Part shown: piece by piece, positions 51,349 to 60,000 of the stretch
Layout of the letters: every line of letters starts with the position of its first letter
Numbering within the stretch: position 1 is the first letter of the stretch
From: Acanthaster planci
Lineage: Eukaryota > Echinodermata > Asteroidea > Valvatida > Acanthasteridae
Assembly: GCF_001949145.1 (NCBI RefSeq)
Contig: NW_019091448.1
Location: 777,822 to 837,821, forward strand
DNA length: 60,000 nucleotides
Direction: 5' to 3'
The notes under the pieces: model-generated
Told to the model about the DNA's origin: nothing
The model's input: the letters and a program-made list of their open reading frames with translations, nothing else
Databases searched by the model: none
Program-made: the position numbers and the translations under genes

Positions 51349-51464
51349 GAAAAGATGACACTGTAGGCCTACATTTATGCACCTCCATCTGCAATATCAA
51401 AGGGTCTCTCTCCAAGAAGGCAGAATCCAGAGCTGTTGGTTCATACCTTAAAAATCAGCATAAC
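51349..51464 (+). other. POLH 5' UTR part of start-codon exon, with two uORFs
   Basis: A long pyrimidine tract ending in TTTTCCAG (to 51348) suggests a splice acceptor, so a noncoding exon precedes this one. Before the POLH ATG lie two out-of-frame uORFs: 51355-51366 (3 codons plus stop) and 51377-51451 (24 codons plus stop). They may damp translation. The acceptor is a sequence inference. Confidence 0.5.
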
Positions 51465-51598
51465 ATGCCTTCGGCTGAGAGAATCGTAGCACTTGTTGAC
51501 ATGGACTGCTTCTACGTTCAGGTGGAGCAGAGACGGAACCCAACGCTCAAGGGCACGCCCTGTGCAGTGGTGCAGTACAACACCTGGCAAGGAGGGGG
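51465..51598 (+). CDS. POLH: POLH coding exon 1
   Basis: Codons 1-44 plus two bases. MPSAERIVALVDMDCFYVQ carries catalytic D12-M13. CAVVQYNTWQGGG follows, with Q37, the residue that contacts the template base in human Pol eta (Q38). Donor GTTAGT at 51599. The frame runs past the donor but loses homology at once. Confidence 0.95.
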
Positions 51599-54500
51599 GT
51601 TAGTAGGAAAATGTATCTCTGCCGTTTATCACTGTGTTATCAAATTTGTGAGGGTAGTAAATCGCTCCTAGACACATGCCGTGGCACTACAAATTAGATT
51701 TATTCCCCAAACAACACGGGCATTCCACAATAGCATGCCTCAAAGAGTTTGCAATGCGTTAGCCAATCATCATGCGCGAAATCTGTTGACCCAATGCACG
51801 TTTGGAAACCGTTGACAGATTTCGCGCATGGTGTTTGGCTAACGCGTTGCAAACGCTCGGAGGTACACTGTTGTGAATCATCCATTTTGCACCGTATTTA
51901 TTGAACAGGCTTTGCATGTAGACTGAAGAATTCATCAGACTGTTGAAAATAGATTTTGCTTGGGACGATACCTATGGCTGTTGCTTTGAGATTGTCCAAC
52001 ATTAATTTCAGTATTGCAAATTTTTCTTGAATTAGATACATTTTTTTTACTATGTAAACTTACATGTATGTACCATTGATCAAATGCTTTAATATTTGTG
52101 TCTATCACATAGCTTGGAATTTCCTACTTTTTTCTGACTTCTGAGTATTTTGAGCTTACTTGTAGATCATGCAGCATGCTTTGTGGTGTCATCTATACGG
52201 AATAGCTTATCTATGTAATTTCATGAATTTACAGCAAGTCTGTGTCTTGTGTAACAATCTGATTTGGTTCAATTTGGTGTCTCAGAATTATAGCCGTGGG
52301 GTATGAGGCCAGAGCACATGGAGTGACCAGACAAATGAGAGGTGATCAGGCCAAAGAGAAATGCCCAGCTATCCAACTGGTCAGAGTCCCAGAGAATAGA
52401 GGCAAAGCAGACCTCACAAGGTATTTGAAGGAAAAATTGCAAGCACACTTTTTGAAGAAATTAAGAAGACTCTGACAGAGTCTTGTTGGCTGCTTTCAAA
52501 AATGAGAATAGACTGCCGTTTGGGAATTACTCCAGGTATCGGGAAGCCGGGGCCGAGGTTATCACTGTACTGACCCAGTTCAGCGGCTGTGTAGAGAGGG
52601 CTAGCATTGATGAGGCCTACGTAGATCTGACCGAGGCGGTACACCTCCGTCTGGCCCAGATGGCCGGGGAGCCTGTCAGCGTAGACATGCTGCCTCACAC
52701 CTACGTGGCGGGATGGGATGGACGGGGTGCTGAGCCAGAGGCAGCCGAGCGGGATGAAGGTAGTCGAGACCAACGCCAGGATGGCGGCAACGGTCCCTCG
52801 GCGGTGTTTGTCACTGAAGAAGGCGAGTGAAAATCTAGCCTAGAGAGGATCTGGCCCACTAAACTCTCAAACCTCTAGGGTATCTACCTTGAGCAGAAGC
52901 ATTCCCTCATCTGTTGGAAAGAGCCATGTTGTGGGAAGTGTTCGTTTCGTTGGTAGCCACTTGACTGTGACATGTGCATTTTATAATTATTTGTGAACCA
53001 CCGAAGTGTAATTGCTACCATAGGAGCCTCTGTTGCCAGGAAACTTGTGCCGTCTCTTGGTCCCGCTCAGGGCGGATTTTGGGTATAAACACTGCCAGAC
53101 TAAACATTGTGATTAATTTGCTTGCAGAGTACAAGATCCAATAAACAAGTACAAAACATTGTCCCAAGGTCAAATGGTCCCACAGTTTGCCGTTCCCACC
53201 CCTCACAAAATCTCATAGAGTCATTATTCTCAGGGACTTCATCTAGCTCTCATTGTCCTAATAATTGGGAATTTAATCGGAGGCTGTTAATCAGCGTGGT
53301 GCAACAAAGCGCTCCAGACTGTCACTACACGACTGTGCTGTGTCTGGCGTGGTAAGGGTTTACTGTTGTGGCTGAAGTTTCCTTCCCTCCAAGAAGAATC
53401 AGTTTTTGCTCTCCACAGATGCCAGGAGAACTGGTACCTTTCAGTGGCTGGACCAGCTGACAGATATCGAGGGCAAGCGGCTTGCCATAGCGGCCGTCAT
53501 TGTCGAGGAGATGAGGGCCGCCGTGCTGCAGCAGACCAAGTTCCACTGCTCGGCGGGAATCTCTCACAACAAGGTAGGCTCGGGGACATTGTGAGAGGAT
53601 GGTAGGGGAGCTAGTGATGACAGAAGCCCCCTGACGTGGCTGGTGGTAGTCATTTTGCTGTGCATTTGCACATTTGCTCAGGTGATGAACAGCGCAGCCT
53701 AGAGTCAGGTTGTGTTTGCCCCTGTCCTCGTCAAACAGTGCATGTGTTGCTTGATATTCATATCCAGTCAGCGGGATCTCTGCCTTCCTTCCCCCCTCCC
53801 AGCCTTAATCACCACTACTGCCACCTTTCCAATCGCCAGCGGTAATCATTAGCAATTTCATGGTCACATCACTGACCCAAACTGACCTCACTATGCCCTT
53901 GGGTAGGGCTTACCCCTGAATCCTGGATCTATCTGAGCAGAAGTCAGGTGCTTCTCAGAATTGTACTTGGCTTTTTGCTCCTTTGGAGAAAGAATAATTT
54001 TCTATCAAAGCACTCAGCAATTAGAACACTCTTCCCAAAAAGAAATATCAATGAAACAAATACTGTGGTATTTTTTCACTCCAAATTGAAGTGTAGTTCA
54101 GATGTACCCCTGGCAGAAATAGATTGTCAAATTGCTGATGGGACAACCACACATTTGTAATCTATGTCAACTGGTTGACTGGAAACACGTGGTATCTTTA
54201 ACCTCCTTCCTTGGTTGTCTTATGCAGGTGTTAGCTAAGCTGGCATGTGGCTTGCATAAACCCAAGAAACAGACCGTGGTGCCCAAGCAGAGCGTGGAAC
54301 GGCTCTTCAAAACCCTGCCCATCAACAAAATGTGAGTTGAGCAGCCAAGGAAAACTCTTGAGTCTGTTACTGCATGGAGTCATTATTCTTGAAGTCGCTT
54401 TTTTGTCGAGCAGAGCCGTTTTGTGGTTTTGGACAAAAGATTGAACAGAGCCCAGAACTTTGAATGGAAGCCCATTTTGACAGAGTTGTAAGGGAGATTT

Positions 54501-57500
54501 CTCCACTCAAAACAATGCTAGAAGCATGTGAGTATCCATATTCTCACTTGTGTTCTCATCTGAGAATCCGTTGCGTCTCTCCTGCTTCCCTGCTGTCGCA
54601 GTCAGTGTAACTCAAACTACCTCGGATCAAGAGGTGTCCATCTCCCGGCAGCCATTTTATTTATCACGACAGCTATCACATCATCGTCCTTGACCTTTTT
54701 TCCAGTCGCAATTTAGGTGGGAAGCTGGGGCGAAGCCTGACAGAGGACCTGGGTGTCGAGTTCATGGGGGACCTGTGCCGCTACACAGAGAAACAGCTTC
54801 AGGCCAAACTGGGCGACAAAACGGGGTGAGCCTATGCATAGTTTTCCAGAATTGGCTGAAATGTTCTCAACTCATGCTGATTTGCAGGCAGTATCACCAA
54901 TATAAATTGCTTTTCCGCATAGATTCTCCAACATACATAGTATTCAAAAAAGCTCCTTAATGTTTCTAATGTTTGTGCTTGTTTTGCTGTTTTGCTTTTC
55001 CTGTCGTGTTCCGTCTGACAAATGATTTCGTTTGTCGTGCTTGTACTCTGTAATGCCTTCCTTGTTGGCATGATTGTGTGAAAGCAAGCTACCTACCTAC
55101 CAACAAATATGTAACTGTCGAAATTTCTAACACTTGCAATTTCTAATGATATACAGACAGACAATGTCTTCTTTACTGGGAATTCTTAACGGTAGTTTCC
55201 AGTTTTTGAAGAGCCATCAGGATTCAACTTTGACTTCATTTGATTTAATGAAATATAGATTTTTGTTATCTATTTTGCAAATAGGACTTCTCTAAAAGAT
55301 GAGAAAAGGAAGCTCGGAAAGAGTTCACTGTTATAAATTTGGATGAGTGTATACAGCTAACTATCCTCCTGTTTACACCAGTCATTTCAAAGACAATGTA
55401 CAAAAATTAAAACATTTTAAAAATAAAAGTTGAAGGGCCTGATGTTTCAAAACTAAGATAATCTTTTTCAAAGGGAAAAAATATTTTTACATTCCTTGTG
55501 TGTGCATTTGAATATGTAATTGAAGTAAGTTTGTGTTCGATCCAATTCTAAAATTCTACCCCCCTTCCACACTTTGGGCCACTCAATTTATAAATTGACC
55601 TGCTACCTAACAGATGAAATGGAAATTGCAAGTTCATGATTATGTACAGGACAAACTATTTGAAAGATCTGTTGGCCAGAACACTTCATGTGTGACTGAG
55701 ACCAGAGAGTATTGACAAAAGACTTAGAATGACTTTTTGAACTCTTGTTGCTTTGGTTTGGCAACAGTGCCTGGTTGTATGGTCTCTGTCGCGGCGTGGA
55801 CGACGAACCAATCAGGGCTCGGCTTTTGCCCAAATCAGTAGGCTGTGGCAAGAACTTCAGAGGCAAGATGGCATTGGACACAAAACAGAAGGTACTAGGT
55901 TACACACAACTTTCTCGATCCTAAACTGTGATACCTGTTAAGGTTTTCCTCTTATCATCTCAAGCAATGTTGATGCCTTGTCTGTTTTCATGGTAACACA
56001 GATTGCATAGTGTTCATGCTCTCATCTCATGCTTGGAAGAAACTTTAATTCTACATCTGTTTCCATATTTGACAGTATTCTGAAATGTTTTGTTGGTCTT
56101 CAATTTTCTTTTCCTCAGTGATTCAATGCTGTTTCAGTACATGACAGGCGGCCAGTGAGCTAAGCTTAGACATTCAGGGGATTCCATTTTCCTTATCAAA
56201 AACCTAAAAAGAACGTACCTTGAAGATGATTAGAAAATTGCACAAAGAATATGACCAAAAGTCATGTCATGGGTGCTCGAACCCGAAAAGAGCTGGATTT
56301 TTTGAACTCACAGCCGGGGATCTGCAGGTGATTTGGACCCCAAGAACTTGGTTTTCCCATGTCTGATCTTTTCTAAATTTGGCTTGCATGAAAAGACACT
56401 CATTATCAGCACCAGGCTGAAGTGTTAACTCAATCCAACATATGGTTTTGTTGTTATGGCTGTTTGATGTTCAAGGCCACACTCATGTCGGCACGCATGC
56501 ATTGAGCACGTCTGTGGAAAAGTAAACATTTCTGGCCGACCTGTCTTGGGAAAATGGGCACTGCCTGAGAAAGTTACGTCCAATTTTCACAAACTTGGTG
56601 TCAAAATGAGTGCAAGATGTTACTGACAAAACTCCGGAAAGCATGGTGTATGAAGAAAAAGATGCACCGTAATGATTTAAAAAGTCTTTGAGCATTAAGA
56701 CAGTGTTTCTATTAGATAATGTAACACTGCTTCTGAGGTGCATAGGGCAAAGCATTCTCCACTGGATTGACAGAGGCAACCAAGCAAAGACTTGATTATG
56801 TCAAGCATTCACAAAATGTAAGAGGTTTTGGACTCATAATTTCCATATATTCTGCTTCAGGTTAAGCACTGGATCAGTCAGCTAGCTGAGGAACTGACAG
56901 AGAGATTGGTCAGGGAACAAGACCTGGTATGTTCAGTTGTTAGGAATGTTGGGTCCAAACGGTGACAAAGCATTACATATTTTTAAAAAGTGGATTTCAC
57001 AAAATGTTTTATTCAGTTTTATAACCGAAGCTTAAATTGCGCGTTCTTTTTTTCTGTAATTAATGTAAATACATGTACATTGTATTACATACATATATAT
57101 ACATGCATGCAGCGTTTTGATCTTTGAATTCAATAGTTGTCAAACATGACATTGTAACTAACAATGTCATGTGACATCTATGAAATGTGTGCAATACAAG
57201 TTAACTACAGTGATAATATAAAATACAAATAGGATCATATTTGTTATCTGATTTTGTTACTAAGAGGAAGATGGTGTTAACCTTTGGACATTTACATGGG
57301 CACTCTCCATACGGATACGCATATGCATGCTGCGCATTGAAACCGCGCGTATGGAATGGCACCTTACCTCCGTCATTTCGTTGTGCGTGCACCGCAGAAC
57401 AACCGCACAGCCAAGTTGCTGTCGGTCCATGTACAGCAGACCGGGAATTCAACGACCGGCTTGAGCCGTTCCTGTGCCCTGCACCACGTGGATGCCTCTA

Positions 57501-59297
57501 CCATAACCAAGGATGTCTTCATGGTCATTCAGAGCCTCAACGTGGCTGGCAATCAGCAAGAAGCATGGTACCCTTTGCCTCTTCTCATTCATTTTTTGTT
57601 TTGGTTTTTTTTGTTTTATTGGATTGCTTACTTGCAAGCAGTGCTTTATTGTGTATTTAATTATTTAGCAGATATGCACAGAATTACCCATCATGCAAAA
57701 AAGAAGATTTTGCAGGATTTAGGAAGGTTTCTAGTGGAAGTACCAAGGGAATTAGGGTTAAGTTTCCCTCAGGAGGGTCTGCATATTGTGTTGATAATAT
57801 TTATATTGTCCAGAGTACCAACATCATAGCTGCCAATATTAGAAAACAAAAAGCAACTGGGCAGTGAAAGTCCTTTGTTACCAAAAATAGGCAATCCATG
57901 GTCCAACAGGAAATCCGAATGTCATCTTGGGAAAACGCCTTGAAAGAGTAGGATCTTGGGAAGACAGTCCAAATTATCATTTCGCTTTCAGACCTTTAAA
58001 GGTAATTTCTAATACATTAACCCTAACCATGCTGAACCGAACAAGGTTATGCAGGATTTCAATGGTCCCTAGGGGGTTAGGGTTAAGATATTCATTGTCA
58101 GGAATCAGCGTTAAGTGGAGGTTTCTGAGGTAGTGAATATTATGCTAATTATATCGGGGGCATATCCGCAATTTATTCAGGGTGCCTGCGATCACTTCGT
58201 TGGGCATGTCAGCATCCAAATTCAGCGAGATCCAGACGGGGAAATCGGGCATCAAACGCCTGGATACTTTCCTGACGAGTGTGGCCAAGATGAGCGACGA
58301 CCAACCCTGCACCTCCTCTGCCACGGAGGATGAGGACGGGGGCCCAGACTCGGCGGGCGGTGCCAGCCCTGTGCCCGACAGCCGACAGAAGGGGTCGAAT
58401 GCGGGCCGCGCACCCAAGGAGCTTCCAGTGGCCAGAAAGTATGGGATTCAGGCCTTCTTCACACCGTGGAAGGACCAGACCCACGACAAGAGGTGTCCCG
58501 TGGTTGCCAACAGCAGCAACTGCAATGGAACCAATAGTGGAGTGCCACAGTCAGAAACGGAATCCCCAGAGAGAGCGAAAAAGAGACCTGGGAAAAAGAG
58601 CGGACATGCCTTCTTCAGGAACTACATTCAGAAGGTGATAGAGCCGACCGGAGGCGATGACAAAATGGATATTCATGCCAGCCAGTGTGTGATGTTGGAT
58701 GTACACAAGAGCAAGAGAGATGGGGATTGCATCATGGAACATACAGATATGGAGGACAGCCATTTTGATAGTTTGGCCAACACCAATTCAACCTTGGGCA
58801 CAGGTGATCGTGGAACAGGGTCAGGTGCAAAAGAAGAAAAGATCGTCGAAAAGCCCCAAACATTGTGTGTCAGTGAGCATGGAACTACCTCAGTGGCATC
58901 GGCTGAGCTGAACTTATCACCTGCCCATGACCAGTCAGAGCAGCCACCGAGCGAGGTGGCCTTTGACTCCACTAATAACCCGAGTCGGACCCCAGACACG
59001 GTCACTTGTGACAAGTGCAACAAGGCTGTGTCCCCCTGGGAATACCCGGAACATCTGGACTACCACTTTGCCCTAGAGTTGCAGGAACAAATGCAAGGGC
59101 CTCCACGGCCGCCAGGGGCTGCAAACAATCTGCACAGTCCAGCCGGAGCTGGAGCCCTACAAAGTCTCTCTGGGTCTGGCGGAGGAGTTGGGGGCCTCAA
59201 GAGGAGGGGAAAATCCCCCAGGTCATCCAATGGGTCCAAAAAACTCAAAACAGAAGCTTCGTCTGGGACACTTCATTCATTTTTTAAGCAAAAATAA
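51465..59297 (+). CDS. POLH: DNA polymerase eta, complete, 10 coding exons, 782 aa
   Basis: Y-family translesion polymerase that copies past UV cyclobutane dimers at stalled nuclear replication forks. Exons: 51465-51598, 52286-52420, 52536-52759, 53419-53573, 54228-54331, 54706-54825, 55768-55891, 56861-56926, 57398-57567, 58181-59297. All have GT/AG junctions; they total 2349 bases with no internal stop. Metal ligands are D12 and the pair D115-E116 in SIDEAYVDL. The active-site residues Q37, Y51, R54 and R60 match human Q38, Y52, R55 and R61. Palm/fingers/thumb occupy roughly 1-305 and the little finger 310-425. The tail is low complexity, then a UBZ3 zinc finger (C687, C690, H702, H706, with D704) and a C-terminal PIP-like GTLHSFF. 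The human protein is 713 aa; the extra length is in the tail. The start is set by homology and A at -3. Confidence 0.96.
51722..51878. mobile_element. POLH: 157-bp foldback element in POLH intron 1
   Basis: Two arms of about 70 bases. The inner part of both reads GCGTTAGCCAA...CATGCGCGAAATCTGT in opposite orientation with few mismatches. The small loop lies near 51793-51808. Compact foldback with CpG-rich arms, probably a MITE. No clear target duplication. Confidence 0.6.
52286..52420 (+). CDS. POLH: POLH coding exon 2 (fingers)
   Basis: Acceptor TCTCAG, donor GTATTT. Encodes IIAVGYEARAHGVTRQM and then the segment ending NRGKADLT. Y51, R54 and R60 match the human dNTP-triphosphate and template contacts. 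The human SMWADDAK motif reads QMRGDQAK here, so the usual Trp is Arg63. Confidence 0.93.
52536..52759 (+). CDS. POLH: POLH coding exon 3 (palm catalytic pair)
   Basis: Acceptor CTCCAG after an intron of only 115 bases. Encodes YREAGAEVITVLTQFSG and ERASIDEAYVDL with D115-E116. The donor GTAGTC at 52760 was chosen over later GTs because it restores phase and the human spacing to the next exon (QKEGMRKQGLFQWL). The open frame continuing to 52830 is intronic. Confidence 0.88.
53419..53573 (+). CDS. POLH: POLH coding exon 4
   Basis: Acceptor CTCCACAG, donor GTAGGC. Encodes TGTFQWLDQL, AAVIVEEMRAAV and HCSAGISHNK, the last two being palm/thumb signature blocks of Pol eta. Confidence 0.95.
54228..54331 (+). 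CDS. POLH: POLH coding exon 5 (thumb)
   Basis: Acceptor TATGCAG, donor GTGAGT. Encodes VLAKLACGLHKPKKQTVVP and SVERLFKTLPINK, the thumb segment that follows SAGISHNK in all Pol eta proteins. Confidence 0.95.
54706..54825 (+). CDS. POLH: POLH coding exon 6
   Basis: Acceptor TTTTCCAG, donor GTGAGC. Encodes RNLGGKLGRSL and LGVEFMGDLCRYTEKQLQ, matching human RSLGGKLGASV and LGIEYMGELTQFTESQLQ (helix-hairpin contacts to the primer). Confidence 0.95.
55768..55891 (+). CDS. POLH: POLH coding exon 7 (start of little finger)
   Basis: Acceptor GGCAACAG, donor GTACTA. Encodes WLYGLCRGVDDEPI and LLPKSVGCGKNFRGK, matching human WLYAMCRGIEHDPV and QLPKTIGCSKNFPGK. Ends in phase 0. Confidence 0.95.
56861..56926 (+). 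CDS. POLH: POLH coding exon 8 (22 codons)
   Basis: Short exon between TGCTTCAG and GTATGT. Encodes VKHWISQLAEELTERL, matching human VQWWLLQLAQELEERL. Phase 0 at both ends, so skipping it would keep the frame. Confidence 0.93.
57398..57567 (+). CDS. POLH: POLH coding exon 9 (little finger)
   Basis: Acceptor CACCGCAG, donor GTACCC. Encodes NNRTAKLLSVHVQQTG, LSRSCALHHVDA and KDVFMVIQSLNVAG, matching the human RVATQLVVSIRVQGD to TVIKNCNTSG stretch. The open frame running through the acceptor is fortuitous. Confidence 0.93.
58017..58086. repeat. POLH: TTAACCCTAACC palindrome in POLH intron 9
   Basis: TTAACCCTAACC (58017-58028) and its exact complement GGTTAGGGTTAA (58075-58086) bracket 46 bases, just 94 bases before exon 10. 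The arms contain the TTAGGG/CCCTAA hexamer. Likely a tiny MITE. Confidence 0.55.
58181..59297 (+). CDS. POLH: POLH coding exon 10 (regulatory tail, UBZ, stop)
   Basis: Acceptor TTATTCAG; stop TAA at 59295-59297. Completes W411, then VPAITSLGMSASKF closes the polymerase core (human PLTMLFLCATKF). The rest is the tail: PIP-like IKRLDTFL (435-442) and KYGIQAFF (497-504), a basic stretch RAKKRPGKK (542-550), a REV1-interaction-like GHAFFRNYI (553-561), the UBZ3 finger with EHLDYHFALEL, a bipartite basic NLS-like run, and the terminal GTLHSFFKQK. Confidence 0.95.
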
Positions 59298-60000
59298 CAG
59301 GAACATTAATATTGAAAAGCTTAAAATACTGGCATTGTCACTAAGGTAATCGGTGCAAAATTCAGATATCACGAACAATATTTTTTCAATTTTTTGACTG
59401 AATGTTTTATTATGATTCTCTAAGTTTGCATTCTATTACGCCACAAGCAATGATTTCAAGCCTGGTGACACTTGTTACGCGTACCTGTACGTGAAGGGTT
59501 AGCCATCTTGCACTGTAATCTCACTCTCAAGCGCAGTGTTGATGTCCATCAGCAACCTGTTCCAACTCTGCAGATGCTCTGTGCAGTAGAGGTACATGTT
59601 AGGGTTTCCATCAACTCTCACCGAAATGAAATGTTTCATACAATTCCAATTTCTATTACGTGGAACAGCACGTGTGTACGTACACACTGCGCAATGTGCA
59701 TTTACAGTACACGTACAATGTGATATCACAGAATTCCGTGCATGGCAGACTGGGTCTCGTGAGCAGTGTTGTGTGTCAGATTTATCAAAATAGAAAGTAG
59801 GCTTTATTTACCTAGATAGTTTATAGTGTTGTCTCTTTTGAATTGTCACCATTAGAGGCCAAATGTGCATAAGATATAAAACCATTAGTTTTTTTTGCCG
59901 TGCATTTTTGCATCTTGAGAGTTACCGTCGGTGTGCTGAAAGTACTAACTCTGGGAGGCAAGATGCATTCATTCTTGGTTATTTCGTGTAATGTACACCA
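59298..60000 (+). other. POLH 3' UTR and flank
   Basis: No AATAAA or ATTAAA hexamer occurs between the stop codon and the window end. Weaker variants are AATAGA near 59789 and TATAAA near 59875. The transcript end therefore cannot be placed. No coding homology. Confidence 0.45.

Larger units (their letters stand above)
51599..58180 (+). other. POLH: POLH introns 1-9
   Basis: Intron sizes are 687, 115, 659, 654, 374, 942, 969, 471 and 613 bases. Intron 1 holds a foldback element (51722-51878) and intron 9 a small TTAACCCTAACC palindrome (58017-58086). Scattered GTACAT words occur in intron 1 (near 52063) and intron 8 (near 57070). I see no other gene in the introns. Confidence 0.85.

Noticed and set aside
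57241-57660. 139-codon plus-strand frame near POLH exon 9
   Set aside because: It is a different frame overlapping exon 9 and intron; the conserved Pol eta frame is the 57398-57567 exon.
1-60000. CRISPR array, operons or prokaryotic features
   Set aside because: Spliced metazoan genes, no regularly spaced identical repeats with unique spacers, no bacterial gene organisation. The ACATGT words are irregularly spaced.

Overview
This is metazoan nuclear DNA: coding exons are short, separated by large introns, and carry consensus GT/AG splice sites. The two recognisable genes and the repeat style suggest an invertebrate deuterostome. An echinoderm is my best guess, but the sequence does not settle the species. 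Two single N calls (4404 and 10174) show it is a draft assembly.

Two genes can be supported at protein level. On the minus strand the 5' part of a DAAM-family formin (Dishevelled-associated activator of morphogenesis) runs off the left edge. Its first three coding exons, 109 codons, lie at 8358-8191, 7532-7443 and 678-610. On the plus strand a complete DNA polymerase eta gene (POLH) occupies 51465-59297. Its ten coding exons join in frame to 782 codons plus stop, with polymerase catalytic residues, a ubiquitin-binding zinc finger and a PIP-like C terminus. The genes are head to head. The ~43 kb between the two start codons is DAAM upstream intron and/or intergenic DNA.

A patch at about 47.76-48.16 kb has good divergent splice donors (minus at 47945, plus at 48154) and few repeats. 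It is the best candidate for a shared or paired promoter supplying 5' noncoding exons to DAAM and POLH.

Region by region: 0-8.4 kb is DAAM exons and introns. From 8.4 to about 45 kb there is no convincing coding sequence. This part is saturated with short self-complementary words of the form GTAC-NN-GTAC, above all ACATGT hexamer runs of 2-4 units. It also holds a pair of tRNA-derived SINE-like elements (25.0-25.5 kb), several small elements with terminal inverted repeats, inverted duplications and two local tandem duplications. From about 45 kb onward the GTACAT words become rare. 48.2-51.3 kb has no recognised gene. 51.3-59.3 kb is POLH and 59.3-60 kb its probable 3' flank.

The two genes do not form a pathway: DAAM acts in Rho/planar-polarity actin assembly and Pol eta in bypass of UV lesions. 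Their interest together is positional, because human DAAM2 and POLH both lie on 6p21.
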